Counted from the stretch's first letter, positions 23,703 through 32,608 are shown. The stretch is 38,608 nucleotides of DNA from G020354085 sp964629975 (GCA_964629975.1 CAZVUN010000012.1:1-38608); one strand, 5' to 3'. Program-made: numbers and translations. Notes: generated by a model from the letters alone, not told the origin.

Positions 23703-25010
23703 GTGTCCACGGTACTGATCCGTAACGCCCGCATCGCGCGAGAAGACGGATCGATCGTGGACGGCGACCTGCTGTGCGAGCGCGGGCGCATCGCGCGCAT
23801 CGACCGCGCCATCGACGTGCGTGCCGATGAGTCGATCGATGCCGCCGGGCTGCTGTGCCTGCCGGGCGTGATCGACCCGCAGGTGCACTTCCGCGAACCC
23901 GGCAAGGAATACAAGGAAGACCTTGCCTCCGGCTCGCGCGCGGCGGTGCGCGGCGGCGTCACGAGCTTCCTCGAGATGCCGAACACCGATCCGCCGACCA
24001 CGACCCAGGCGGCGCTCGACGACAAGCTGCAGCGCGCCGCCCAGAAGTGCGTCGCCAACTACGGCTTCTTCATCGGCGCCACGCCCGACAACCTCGAGGC
24101 GCTCAACGCCGCGGCGCCGGCCTGCGGCATCAAGATCTTCATGGGCGCGAGCACCGGGAACCTCTTGGTCGACCGGCCCGAGGACCTGGAGCGCATCTTT
24201 GCCAACGGCCGGCGCCTGATCGCGGTGCACGCCGAGGACGAATCCCGCATCCGTGCGCGGCGCGAGCTGTTCGCGCGCCGCCACGACGCCGCGGTGCACT
24301 CCGACATCCGCGACAATGAAAGTGCGCGGCTGGCCACCGCGCTCGCACTCGCGCTTTCCAAGAAGTACCGCCGCCGGCTGCACATCCTGCACCTGTCGAC
24401 CGCCGAGGAGGTGGCGCTGCTGCGCGCCGACAAGCCGGCGTGGGTGACGGCCGAGGTGATCCCCAATCACCTGCTGCTCAACGTCGATGACTACGCGACC
24501 CACGGCACGCTGGTGCAGATGAATCCGCCGATCCGCACGCGCGCCGACAACGCCGCGCTCTGGGCCGCACTGCACGACGGGGTCATCGACTTCATCGCCA
24601 CCGACCACGCGCCGCACACCCTCGCCGAGAAGCGCCGTCCCTATCCCGAGTCGCCGTCCGGCATGCCCGGGGTGGAGACCTCACTGCCCTTGATGCTGAC
24701 CGAGATGCGCGCCGGGCGCTGCACGCTCGCCGAGATCCTGAAGTGGATGTGCTACGGACCGGCGCAGGCCTACGGCATCGCCCGCAAGGGCCGGCTGCGC
24801 GAGGGCTGGGACGCCGACCTCACGCTCGTCGACCTCGACACGGCGCGACCGGTACGCAACGAGGAGCTGTACACCAAGGTGCGCTGGTCGCCGTTCGCCG
24901 GACGCGAGCTGGTCGGCTGGCCGCAGTACACCCTGGTCGGCGGCCAGATCGCCTTCGAGCGCGGACGCATCCGCGAGCACGTGCGCGGCGCACCGCTGCA
25001 CTTCGAGTGA
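23703..25010 (+). CDS. pyrC: Dihydroorotase, class I type
   Basis: A 435-residue amidohydrolase. It cyclises carbamoyl-aspartate to dihydroorotate in pyrimidine synthesis. Metal-site residues are H62 in VHFREPG, the carbamylated-Lys candidate K144 (GIKIFMG), H176 (AVHAEDE), H230 (HILHLST) and D301 (ATDHAPH). The first His of the usual HxH motif is Gln (DPQVHFREPG), a variant I know from several class I dihydroorotases, so it is not necessarily inactivating. GMPGVETSLPLML and the C-terminal DADLTLVDL are typical. It starts at GTG (23703). E. coli PyrC belongs to a shorter class, so this gene represents the other lineage. It heads a run with uppP and dedA. An allantoinase-like alternative is less likely. 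Confidence 0.88.
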   Translation: MSTVLIRNARIAREDGSIVDGDLLCERGRIARIDRAIDVRADESIDAAGLLCLPGVIDPQVHFREPGKEYKEDLASGSRAAVRGGVTSFLEMPNTDPPTTTQAALDDKLQRAAQKCVANYGFFIGATPDNLEALNAAAPACGIKIFMGASTGNLLVDRPEDLERIFANGRRLIAVHAEDESRIRARRELFARRHDAAVHSDIRDNESARLATALALALSKKYRRRLHILHLSTAEEVALLRADKPAWVTAEVIPNHLLLNVDDYATHGTLVQMNPPIRTRADNAALWAALHDGVIDFIATDHAPHTLAEKRRPYPESPSGMPGVETSLPLMLTEMRAGRCTLAEILKWMCYGPAQAYGIARKGRLREGWDADLTLVDLDTARPVRNEELYTKVRWSPFAGRELVGWPQYTLVGGQIAFERGRIREHVRGAPLHFE

Positions 25011-25019
25011 TTTGGCGCC

Positions 25020-25844
25020 ATGGATCTGCCGCTCCTGCTCAAGGCCCTGATCATGGGGGTCGTCGAAGGGCTCACGGAATTCCTGCCGGTGTCCTCAACC
25101 GGACACCTGATCCTCGCCGGCGACCTGCTCGGTTTCAATGACGAGCGCGGCAAGCTCTTCGAGATCGTCATCCAGACCGGCGCGATCCTGGCGGTGTGCT
25201 GGGAGTACCGCGCCAAGATCGGCAGCGTGCTCGCCGGCCTGGGCAGTGATCGCGCCGCGCAGCGCTTCGCCGTCAATGTGCTCATCGCCTTCCTGCCCCT
25301 GGCGATCCTCGGGCTCGCCTTCGGCAAGGCCATCAAGGCACACCTGTTCCAGCCGATCCCCGTGGCGCTGGCATTCATCATCGGCGGGGTCTTCATCCTC
25401 TGGGCAGAGCGCCGCCCGCACGTCATCCGGATCGAATCGGTTGACGATCTGACCTGGCGGGACGCACTGAAGCTCGGCATGGCCCAGGCGTTCGCCCTGA
25501 TACCCGGCACCTCGCGGTCCGGGGCGACCATCATCGGCGGATTGTTCTTCGGCCTTTCGCGCCGGGCGGCAACCGAATTCTCCTTCTTCCTGGCCATCCC
25601 CACGCTCATTGGCGCCGGCCTTTATCAGCTGTGGAAGGAACGCGCACTGCTCAGCGTTGACGATCTCGGCATGTGGGTCGTGGGGTTCATCGCCGCGTTC
25701 GTCTCGGCATTCCTGTGCGTGCGCTGGCTGCTGCGCTATATCAGCAGCCACGACTTCAGCGTGTTTGCCTGGTACCGCATCGCGTTCGGTTTCCTCGTGA
25801 TCGGCACCGCCTACAGCGGTGTGGTCGACTGGACCAATCCGTGA
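25020..25844 (+). CDS. uppP: Undecaprenyl-diphosphatase (BacA family)
   Basis: A 274-residue polytopic membrane enzyme that dephosphorylates undecaprenyl diphosphate to the lipid carrier used in peptidoglycan and polysaccharide synthesis. Both family motifs are intact: EGLTEFLPVSSTGHL (E16, E20, S25/S26) and PGTSRSGATI. There are about eight hydrophobic segments. ATG at 25020, 9 bp after the pyrC stop, with a weak ribosome-binding site, so likely co-transcribed. It is directly followed by a DedA protein, which is a meaningful pairing since DedA members have been shown to recycle undecaprenyl phosphate across the membrane. Confidence 0.97.
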   Translation: MDLPLLLKALIMGVVEGLTEFLPVSSTGHLILAGDLLGFNDERGKLFEIVIQTGAILAVCWEYRAKIGSVLAGLGSDRAAQRFAVNVLIAFLPLAILGLAFGKAIKAHLFQPIPVALAFIIGGVFILWAERRPHVIRIESVDDLTWRDALKLGMAQAFALIPGTSRSGATIIGGLFFGLSRRAATEFSFFLAIPTLIGAGLYQLWKERALLSVDDLGMWVVGFIAAFVSAFLCVRWLLRYISSHDFSVFAWYRIAFGFLVIGTAYSGVVDWTNP

Positions 25845-25887
25845 CGCGCGCCCGATCCTCCGGTGACGACCCGCGCCAGGCCATGGC

Positions 25888-26526
25888 ATGGAACTGATCA
25901 CGCAGCTCGTTGATCTGGTCGTGCACCTCGACCAGCACCTGACGCTGTTGTTGCAGCAGTACGGCGCCTGGGTCTACGTGCTGCTGTTCATGATCGTGTT
26001 TGCCGAGACCGGGCTGGTGGTCACGCCGTTCCTGCCCGGTGACTCGCTGCTGTTCGTGGCCGGTACCCTCGCTGCCGTAGGCGGCATGGACGTGCGGCTG
26101 CTGATCACGCTGCTCTCGCTTGCCGCGATCGCGGGCGATACCGTCAACTACTGGTTCGGCAGCTACCTCGGCCCCAAGGTGTTCCACCGCGAGGACTCGC
26201 GCCTGCTCAACCGCCGGCATCTGGAACGCACCCATGCCTTCTACGAACGGCATGGCGGCAAGACCATCGTGATCGCGCGCTTCGTGCCCATCATCCGCAC
26301 CTTCGCCCCGTTCGTGGCCGGGATCGGCAGGATGCCGTACGCGCGCTTCCTGGCGTACAACGTGGCCGGCGCCGTGCTGTGGGTGGTATCGCTGACGCTG
26401 GCCGGCTACTACTTCGGCAACCTGCCGTTCGTGAAGCGCAACCTGAGCCTCGTGATCCTCGGGATCATCATCCTGTCGATCCTGCCCGGGGTCATCGAGT
26501 ATCTGCGCCACCGGCGCCGCGCCTGA
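25888..26526 (+). CDS. DedA-family membrane protein
   Basis: A 212-residue SNARE-associated/DedA protein. Diagnostic segments are the re-entrant motif FAETGLVVTPFLPGDSLLF, GDTVNYWFGSYLG and the basic pair in IVIARFVPIIRTFAPFVAGIG, plus C-terminal helices. DedA proteins act as lipid scramblases or flippases; some members transport undecaprenyl phosphate back to the cytoplasmic face. Key acidic (E and D in the first motif) and Arg residues are present. It starts 43 bp after uppP. Alternative ATG at 25882. Role in C55-P recycling is inferred from family and neighbour. Confidence 0.93.
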   Translation: MELITQLVDLVVHLDQHLTLLLQQYGAWVYVLLFMIVFAETGLVVTPFLPGDSLLFVAGTLAAVGGMDVRLLITLLSLAAIAGDTVNYWFGSYLGPKVFHREDSRLLNRRHLERTHAFYERHGGKTIVIARFVPIIRTFAPFVAGIGRMPYARFLAYNVAGAVLWVVSLTLAGYYFGNLPFVKRNLSLVILGIIILSILPGVIEYLRHRRRA

Positions 26527-26603
26527 CGCACCCCGCGGGCATGGAAGCCGGCAGGCAACTCGACTATGTTTAGTGCCAGGAACTGAGCCCCGATCGCCCG
26601 CCC

Positions 26604-27767
26604 ATGTCCGCCCAGCCTGCATCCGCCGCCAAGCCGCGCCTGCTCGTGATCGACGATTCGCGTGTCATCCGCAAGGCGGTCGCGAACATCCTCGGCAACG
26701 ACTTCGCGCTGCAGGAGGCCGAGGACGGCGAGGCCGGCTGGCAGGCGCTCACCGCCGACGCCGGCATCGAGGTCGTGATCTCGGACATCGAGATGCCCAA
26801 GCTCGACGGCTACCAGCTCATCTGCCGCATCCGCGCCGCCGAGGAGGTGCGCGTGCGCGAGGTGCCGATCATCGTCATCACCGGCGCCCAAGACGAACAG
26901 ACGCGCGAGCGCGCCTACGCCTGCGGCGCGACCGACTTCATCACCAAGCCGCTCGACAGCATCCAGCTGCTGGCGCGCGCCCGCGCGCACGCCCGGCTCG
27001 ATGAGACCACGCGCCGCCTGGCCGAGACCGAGGCGGCGCTCGAGGAGCAGACCGCGGTCGATCCCCTGACCCAGTTGAACAGCCGCCGCTACTTCCTGCA
27101 GCGCGCCACCCAGGACCTGGCCTACGGCAAGCGCCACGGCGATGCCGTTTCCATCATCCGCCTCGACATCGACCACATGGGCGGCATCCGCGCGCAGCAC
27201 GGCGCGACCTTTGCCGATCAGGTGCTGATCTGGGCGGCGAAGATCTTTCTTGCCACCTGCCGCACCGAGGACACCGTGGCGCATCTCGCGCCCGGGCAGT
27301 TCGCCATCATCGCGCCGGCCTCCGATCGCGTGCAGGCCGCGGTGCTGTGCGAACGCCTGCGCACCGCGGTGGCGGCGCAGCCGTGCGCGCAGGACGGCGT
27401 CAGCGTGGCGGTGACCATCTCGCTCGGTCTCGCCACGCTCGGGCGCGATCCGGGCGACAGCGTCGAGGACCTGCTCAAGCTCGCCGATCAGCGCCTCACG
27501 CTCGCCAAGGCCGAGGGCGGCAACCGGCTCGGCGTCATCTACCAGGACGAGATGCCGGCACCGGAAGAGGCGGTCATGGCCGAGCCGGATCTCGAGACCG
27601 CGCTCACGCTCCTCGCCAACGGCGACGGCGGCAAGCTCGTGCCCTATCTGCCGAGCCTGATGAACCGCCTGACGCCGCTGCTCGAGCTGTGCGACCAGAA
27701 GCTCGAGCTCGGGCTCACCCTCGCCCTCGACGCGCTGCGCGAGAAGTATCCCGACCTCAAGAAGTGA
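26604..27767 (+). CDS. Response regulator with degenerate GGDEF domain
   Basis: A 387-residue cytoplasmic protein. The receiver domain (about 10-125) is complete: acidic pair D17/D18 (VIDDS), phosphoacceptor D61 (SDIEMP), T93 and K115 (FITKPL). A linker helix (about 126-150) leads to a diguanylate-cyclase-like domain (about 152-315) that retains DPLTQLNSRRYFL and RLDIDHMG. The active-site loop reads APGQF (229-233) instead of GGDEF, so synthesis of c-di-GMP is unlikely. The last 75 residues form an extra helical tail (DLETALTLLANGD...). It may work as an effector- or GTP-sensing output. Its partner kinase is not nearby. The stop overlaps the next gene's start (GTGA). Confidence 0.9.
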   Translation: MSAQPASAAKPRLLVIDDSRVIRKAVANILGNDFALQEAEDGEAGWQALTADAGIEVVISDIEMPKLDGYQLICRIRAAEEVRVREVPIIVITGAQDEQTRERAYACGATDFITKPLDSIQLLARARAHARLDETTRRLAETEAALEEQTAVDPLTQLNSRRYFLQRATQDLAYGKRHGDAVSIIRLDIDHMGGIRAQHGATFADQVLIWAAKIFLATCRTEDTVAHLAPGQFAIIAPASDRVQAAVLCERLRTAVAAQPCAQDGVSVAVTISLGLATLGRDPGDSVEDLLKLADQRLTLAKAEGGNRLGVIYQDEMPAPEEAVMAEPDLETALTLLANGDGGKLVPYLPSLMNRLTPLLELCDQKLELGLTLALDALREKYPDLKK

Positions 27768-28204
27768 AGCCGCCGGCCGACTCCGCGTTCCGCGCCGCGT
27801 TTCGCGGCACCTTCACCAGCCTGCTGAGCTGGGAGGCGCTCGCCGCGCTGTGGGATGCGGTGCGGGCGCGCGCCGACGCCGGCTGGTACATCTATGCGAT
27901 CGGCACGCCGGTGCCGGACGCGCCGCGCAAGGCGGAGGAGGTACGGCGCTTCATCGACGCGGTCGATGCGCTGCTGCGCAAGGAGCATCGCGAGGACTAC
28001 TGCGGCATCGTGTACGCGGACAGCAAGGACGAGCCGACCTTCATCAAGATCTTCGATCCGAACAACCTCGGCGTGTCGTGCGGCTTCAGCAAGAACCCGC
28101 CGCTGCCCGGCTGGCTGCTGACCCGCGTGCCGCCCGAGCCACTGTCCGACCGGCGCCCGCTGCCGGCCAGCCGCCAGCGCTGGTGGGACGCGCTGTGGCG
28201 CTAG
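27764..28204 (+). CDS. Conserved-looking hypothetical protein (146 aa)
   Basis: This starts at a GTG overlapping the regulator's stop (GTGA), so it is very likely translated with it. The product is soluble and mixed alpha/beta, with AGWYIYAIGTPVPDAP, a charged helix EEVRRFIDAVDALLRKEH, YCGIVYADSKDEPTFIKIFDP and LGVSCGFSKNPPLPGWLLTR. Codon composition and protein-like features support a real gene. I do not recognise the family. It may act with the degenerate GGDEF regulator. There is no signal peptide or membrane segment. Confidence 0.75.
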   Translation: MKPPADSAFRAAFRGTFTSLLSWEALAALWDAVRARADAGWYIYAIGTPVPDAPRKAEEVRRFIDAVDALLRKEHREDYCGIVYADSKDEPTFIKIFDPNNLGVSCGFSKNPPLPGWLLTRVPPEPLSDRRPLPASRQRWWDALWR

Positions 28205-28205
28205 C

Positions 28206-28231
28206 GGCGCCTCGCCGTCACGGCAGGCGCC
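28206..28231. terminator. Hairpin at convergent gene ends
   Basis: GGCGCCT (28206-28212) and AGGCGCC (28225-28231) pair perfectly, with an inner CCGT-C-ACGG stem. It sits in the 13-bp gap between two convergent stop codons and overlaps the lipoprotein stop. There is no T-tract, so it would be at best a bidirectional transcription barrier. Confidence 0.35.
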
Positions 28232-28925
28232 TCACCAGGATCTCGGCCGTCTCGCGCAGGATGGCGCGCAGCGTGACCGATTTCTCCTCGATCGACTCGA
28301 ATGCGTAGTCCATCTCGTGTACCCCCTCCCAGGCGATGGTCCCATCGCGCGTGTCCCACACCTGCAGGAACAGGCGCACACGTGCGGACTTGGTGTCGAT
28401 CACGCGGATGCCGAACACCCCAAAGCGGCTGCTGCTCGCCTGCGCGAAACCGGCCAGTTTCAGCTGCGCGGCGTAACGCGCCTTCGTCACGGCGCCGATC
28501 TGCGCGAGGATGTCGCGCTTGAAGATGCCGGTGTCGCGATAATCCGCGTACATGGCGCGATAGACATCCGCGAGGCCGGCGGCGTTGACCGCACTCAGCG
28601 TCTCCGCGAGTGTCAGCACGGTGATCTGCGGTCGCCGCTCCTTGAGCACCTCGGCAAACACGAACGCCACCGCCTGCTTCTCCTCCTCCTGGCCGGTCAC
28701 GGTCGAGGGCGTGATGAAGGCAAGGCCGCTGCGCTCCAGATCGCCGGGCTGGAGCGTGAAGACGCGGTGATCGGCGTCCGAATGGATCTGCTGCAGGCTG
28801 CAGCCAGCGAGCAGCACGCCGAGCGCCGCCAGCACGCCCGCAAGCACACCGCCAGCACCCGTTCCGCGCAACCGCTCGCGCGGCGTGCGGCGCACTGCCC
28901 TTGCGGGTGCGCCGACGCCCCTCAT
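28218..28925 (-). CDS. Lipoprotein of unknown function
   Basis: About 235 residues with a lipobox LLAGC after a hydrophobic stretch (GGVLAGVLAALGVLLAGCS), so probably lipid-anchored. The mature part contains LERSGLAFITPSTVTGQEEE, AVAFVFAEVLKERRP, NAAGLADVYRAMYADYRDTGIFKR, RVRLFLQVWDTRDGTIAWEG and a helical end. The last segment resembles GNA1162/CsgG-like lipoproteins, which report 'W' plus 'GT..WEG', but I cannot assign it firmly. The start is uncertain: ATG at 28925 (site very close) or GTG at 28895. It converges with the previous gene and is divergent from the yheT-type gene. Confidence 0.7.
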   Translation of the reverse strand: MRGVGAPARAVRRTPRERLRGTGAGGVLAGVLAALGVLLAGCSLQQIHSDADHRVFTLQPGDLERSGLAFITPSTVTGQEEEKQAVAFVFAEVLKERRPQITVLTLAETLSAVNAAGLADVYRAMYADYRDTGIFKRDILAQIGAVTKARYAAQLKLAGFAQASSSRFGVFGIRVIDTKSARVRLFLQVWDTRDGTIAWEGVHEMDYAFESIEEKSVTLRAILRETAEILVRRLP

Positions 28926-29050
28926 GCCACCTGCGATTCGTGTGCGTGCATCGCGCGCCGATTCTCGCCGCAAGCGCCCAGCCGTTCAAGAACAACCGGG
29001 CCGCGTGCTTGACGCCCCGCGGCTGCTCTGCGATAAGGCGCCCACTTCGT

Positions 29051-30048
29051 ATGACCGCCGCGCCCACGCCTTCGCCGTTCGTGCCCCCGTGGTGGTGCCG
29101 CGGACCGCACTGCCAGACGCTGTTCCCGTATCTGCTGCGGCGCACGCCACGCATCGCGTTGCGCCGCGAACGCCTCGAGCTGCCCGACGGGGACTTCCTC
29201 GACCTCGACTGGGGTCCGGCGACGCACGGCCCGATCGTGCTCGTGCTGCACGGGCTGGAGGGCTCGTCCGATTCGAAGTACACGCGCGGCCTGCTGCGCG
29301 CGCTGCACGCGCGCGGCTGGCGTGGCGTGGTCATGCACTTTCGCGGCTGCTCGGGCGAGCCCAACCGCCTCGCGCGCAGCTACCACTCGGGTGAGACCGG
29401 CGATCTCGCCCATGTGGTCAGCCAGCTGCGATCACGCGCGCCCGCCACCCCGCTCGCGGCGGTCGGCTACTCGCTCGGCGGCAATGTGCTGCTCAAGTGG
29501 CTCGGCGAGACCGGCGCCGCCGCGCCGCTCGATGCCGCGGTCGCCGTGTCGGTGCCGTTCGTGCTGGCCGAATCGGCGGCGCGCCTCGAGCGCGGACTGT
29601 CGCGGCTGTACCAGTGGGTGCTCCTGCGCAGCCTGCGGCGCTCGGTGGCGGAGAAACGCGCGCGTGTCGCGCTGCCGCTGCGCGTGCGGAACCTGTCGGC
29701 GCTGCGCAGCTTTCGCGACTTCGACGAACACGTCACCGCGGTGCTGCACGGGTTTCGCGGCGCCGATCACTACTACGCGGCGTCGAGCTCGCGGCCGCTC
29801 CTGCGCCGCATCGCGGTGCCCACGCTCATCGTGCATGCGCTTGACGATCCCTTCATGTGGCCACAGACCGCACCGGCCCCCGCCGAGGTATCGGCCACGG
29901 TTGCGCTTGAGCTGCCGGCCCAGGGGGGCATGTCGGCTTTGTCACCGGTCGCTGGCCGTGGCGCGCACGCTACTGGCTCGAGCAGCGCATTCCTGACTTT
30001 CTCGCGCCTCACCTGGCGACCGGCGCACCCTGCGGTGCTGCCGGCTAG
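29051..30048 (+). pseudogene. YheT-type alpha/beta hydrolase, frameshifted in a G-run
   Basis: The first 290 residues are a typical YheT/UPF0017 hydrolase: WWCRGPHCQTLFPYL, VLHGLEGSSDSKYTRGL, HFRGCSGEPNRLARSYHSG, nucleophile GYSLGGN and the Asp in IVHALDDPF. After LELPAQGG the open frame continues with unrelated sequence to 30130. In the +1 frame the expected end, HVGFVTGRWPWRARYW then LEQRIPDFL, appears and stops at TAG 30046-30048. The switch occurs at six Gs (29923-29928); seven would restore the frame. The catalytic His of the triad (GGHVGF) lies after the break, so the protein as read lacks it. It may be a true mutation, a slippage site or a sequencing error. ATG at 29051. Confidence 0.88.
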
Positions 30049-30060
30049 CCGGGCAACTCC

Positions 30061-31155
30061 CTATCTGCGCACGATCTCGAGAAACGCCTTGCGCTCGTTC
30101 GGGTCATCGAGCTCCGCCGCCAGCAGTTGATAGAATCGGCTGCGATCGCTGGTCTGGTAGGCGGCGCGCTTGATGAGCAACCTGGCCAGGGGACCGAGGA
30201 AGCGCGCGAGCTGACGCTCCGCCTCCGCGAGCTCCGCGGAAGTGATCTCGCCCGCCGCATCGCGCCCACCACCCGTGCCAGCGCTGAGCGCCGGGGCGAC
30301 AGCGGCGCCGTCCCCTGCCGCCGCGGACACGTCCGCCGAATGCGCCGCGCCGATGGCGGCGAGAATCCTGTCGCGCTGTGCCTCAAGCGCCACCGACTCG
30401 ACCAGCAACCGCCCGAGTTCGCCGGCGTCGTGCGCCTGGGCCGCCGCCTTCTTCACCAGCACGCGCGCCACCGGCCCGATGAACTCGGCGAGGACCTCTT
30501 CGGCCCGCTGCAGCAGGGCCGGGTCCCACGCGGCTGCCTGCGGCCGGGTGCTGGCCGGGACCTGGCCGCCGAGCGTCTCCGTGAGGCGGCGCGTGACCGG
30601 GACCGCCGGCTGGCCGGGCATGCGCAATTCATAGACGGCGTGCTCCTTGACGTGCTTGTCGCGCCGCACACCCACGTAGCCGAACAGCTGCGCATAGTCC
30701 TGCGAGAGGCAGGCGATCACTTCGTAGAAGGAGCGCGATACCAGGATCTGGTTGGGCGCCGCGAAACTCATGACGCGCTGGGCGTTGTTGATGCCATCCC
30801 CGAGCGGATTGAGCTGCCCGCCCAGGCTGCGCACGAACCGCACCGGACCCAGATTGATGCCGATGCGCATCTGCACCCGCTCGCCCGACTCCGGCGATGG
30901 CTGGGTCAGGACGTCGCGCAGCTGGATGGCGGCAAACAGCGCCCGCTCCGGATCGCCGAGGTAGCACAGCGCCGCGCCATCACCCGTGTCGATGATGACA
31001 CGCTCGCTCTCGGGCGTATCGGCGACCGTGTCCTCGATCAGCTTCTGCAGGAAGCCCTTGGCGTTGACCTGGCGCGTGACGGAACGCTCGGTGTAGCCGG
31101 CGATGTCCAGGAACACCACGCTGCACAGCCAGGTCTTGCCTTGCTCCATCGACAC
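30061..31155 (-). CDS. Class III nucleotide cyclase with duplicated C-terminal module
   Basis: A 364-residue cytoplasmic protein. The cyclase homology domain (about 8-180) has metal Asp D17 (FLDIAGYTERS) and D59 (DTGDGAALCYLGD), and the transition-state Asn/Arg pair in GDGINNAQRV (N123, R127). The usual adenine-selecting Lys region reads VIIDTGDG rather than KTIGDG, so the product (cAMP or another cyclic nucleotide) is uncertain. Two copies of a roughly 50-residue helical module follow (about 213-266, FIGPVARVLVKKAA, and 307-362, FLGPLARLLIKRAA). The same module ends the kinase at 32761-34230. Start GTG 31155 or ATG 31149, 18 bp after the haem-sensor stop. It is probably the effector of this operon. 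Confidence 0.9.
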   Translation of the reverse strand: MSMEQGKTWLCSVVFLDIAGYTERSVTRQVNAKGFLQKLIEDTVADTPESERVIIDTGDGAALCYLGDPERALFAAIQLRDVLTQPSPESGERVQMRIGINLGPVRFVRSLGGQLNPLGDGINNAQRVMSFAAPNQILVSRSFYEVIACLSQDYAQLFGYVGVRRDKHVKEHAVYELRMPGQPAVPVTRRLTETLGGQVPASTRPQAAAWDPALLQRAEEVLAEFIGPVARVLVKKAAAQAHDAGELGRLLVESVALEAQRDRILAAIGAAHSADVSAAAGDGAAVAPALSAGTGGGRDAAGEITSAELAEAERQLARFLGPLARLLIKRAAYQTSDRSRFYQLLAAELDDPNERKAFLEIVRR

Positions 31156-31172
31156 GTGCGTCTGCCCGCCGC

Positions 31173-32060
31173 CTAGCCTTCGAGCATCTTCATGGCCTTG
31201 TCGAGGCTGCGCCGCATGCGATTGAACGACGCCCCCAGCAGACTGACCTCGTCGCCTCCGCCCTCGGCAAACTCCGGTGCGTCCATCTTGCCCTTGCTCA
31301 CCTCATCGGCGGTATGCGCCATGCGCACGATCGGCTCAATGACGATACGGCGCAGCATCAGGTTGAGCACCAGCGTAATGACGATGAACACCACGACCAG
31401 CGATCCCATGAACGTGGTGAACGCCTCGCGTGCCTGGCGCAGGGGCAGTTCCATCGGCACGGAGACGATTTGTGCGCCGACGACCTCATTGAGCTTCCAG
31501 CCAAAACCGTTGGCCGTGCCGTAACGGCTCAGCATCGTCTTCGGCGCCACATCCACCGTGCTGTGGCAGATCAGACACGCCGGATCCGTAATCTTAATCG
31601 GACGGGCAATGTAGAACGACGGGCCGCCCGGGGTGTCGCGCACGCCCACAATCGTGTCCGCGCCCGAGGCGCCGCGGAAACGCTCGATGACGTCGACCTC
31701 CCACTCCACCGCGCGATCGCGCGGATTGGTCGGGTTGAGCGTGGCCTCCTTGTAGTGGTACTCCGGGTAGGTCTTGTGCAACTGCAGGAACGCCTGGGTC
31801 GCGGCATACGCCGGCACCGTCTGCGGCAGAAAGCTGTGCTTCATCTGCAGCGCGAGCAGGGGCCTGATCTCCCCGATCGTGTAGTTGCGCACCGCCAGCG
31901 CCGCCTCCATCATGAGCTGCGCGCGCTCCGCCACCTCGTGGCGCGCGTTGCGCTGCAGGATGCTGTTCGAGACCAGCCCGGTCGCGACAAGCGCCAGGCT
32001 GAACACGGAGATAATCACCAGATTGAACTTGGCAATGAGGCTGAGGTCCCGGATCTTCAT
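31173..32060 (-). CDS. Membrane c-haem sensor (DUF3365/Tll0287-like) with HAMP
   Basis: A 295-residue sensor. TM1 spans about 13-34. A periplasmic domain (about 40-215) contains YHYKEATLNPTNPRDRA, the covalent haem motif CLICH (162-166) and GFGWKLNEVVGAQIVSVPM, features of the DUF3365/Tll0287-like family that binds c-type haem. TM2 (about 217-236) and a HAMP domain (about 238-291) follow, and the protein then ends, so it has no kinase or MCP output. It must signal through a partner; the cyclase 18 bp downstream is the natural candidate. It likely senses redox state, oxygen or NO in the periplasm. ATG at 32060 after GGAG. Confidence 0.9.
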   Translation of the reverse strand: MKIRDLSLIAKFNLVIISVFSLALVATGLVSNSILQRNARHEVAERAQLMMEAALAVRNYTIGEIRPLLALQMKHSFLPQTVPAYAATQAFLQLHKTYPEYHYKEATLNPTNPRDRAVEWEVDVIERFRGASGADTIVGVRDTPGGPSFYIARPIKITDPACLICHSTVDVAPKTMLSRYGTANGFGWKLNEVVGAQIVSVPMELPLRQAREAFTTFMGSLVVVFIVITLVLNLMLRRIVIEPIVRMAHTADEVSKGKMDAPEFAEGGGDEVSLLGASFNRMRRSLDKAMKMLEG

Positions 32061-32107
32061 GCACGTGTCTCCGAAGGAAGTGTGGGCGATGGCGTCGCGC
32101 CGCGCGG

Positions 32108-32608
32108 CTAACAGCCCGGCAGGCGGCCGAACGCCGCGGTGAAGCCAATCAGACTGAACGTGGCGGTCCGCACGCCGCGGCTCGGCCAGGTCGGCCAGTA
32201 GCGCAGCGCGACATCGACCTTCAGGCCGGCCTTGAACTGGGCGATGATCGTCGCTGCTGTCGACTCGAACAGCGCGTTCTGGTCAAGGTAGGTCTTGTCG
32301 GGTCGAATGAGGGCACCGTCGTCGACGCGGATGCCGACATCCGGATGGTTGAGGTCGAGACTGGACTCGGTGAGCACGAGCAGCGACCGGCCATCGACCC
32401 GCAGATAGATCGTGGTGTCCTGATGCCCGTCGTTGATTGTCTGCCGCGGCGTCTCAACGACGCAACGGATCTCGTTTCGAAACGGATCCTCGATCCGCCG
32501 TGCCTCCCAGTTGAACGCCGTCTCGGACGCCGCCGGCGCGGGCAGAAAACCGGCGATGCACAGATACACGGCGGCGAGCGCCGCGCGCGAGCCCCTGTCT
32601 TGATGCAT
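32108..32608 (-). CDS. Exported protein of unknown function
   Basis: A 166-residue protein with a signal peptide (about 1-30: LAAVYLCIAGFLPAPAASE). Start ATG 32608 behind a strong GGGGGA. The mature part reads FNWEARRIEDPFRNEIRCVVETPRQ, TIYLRVDGRSLLVLTESSLD, GIRVDDGALIRPDKTYL, SAATIIAQFKAGLKVDVALRYWP and ends FIGFTAAFGRLPGC-like. It looks like a small periplasmic beta-rich domain, perhaps an invasion-associated-locus-B-like or stress-sensing fold; the family is not recognised. It sits between the kinase and the haem sensor on the same strand, so it may present a ligand to the sensor. Two Cys (in RCVVE and at the C-terminus) could form a disulfide. Confidence 0.8.
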   Translation of the reverse strand: MHQDRGSRAALAAVYLCIAGFLPAPAASETAFNWEARRIEDPFRNEIRCVVETPRQTINDGHQDTTIYLRVDGRSLLVLTESSLDLNHPDVGIRVDDGALIRPDKTYLDQNALFESTAATIIAQFKAGLKVDVALRYWPTWPSRGVRTATFSLIGFTAAFGRLPGC

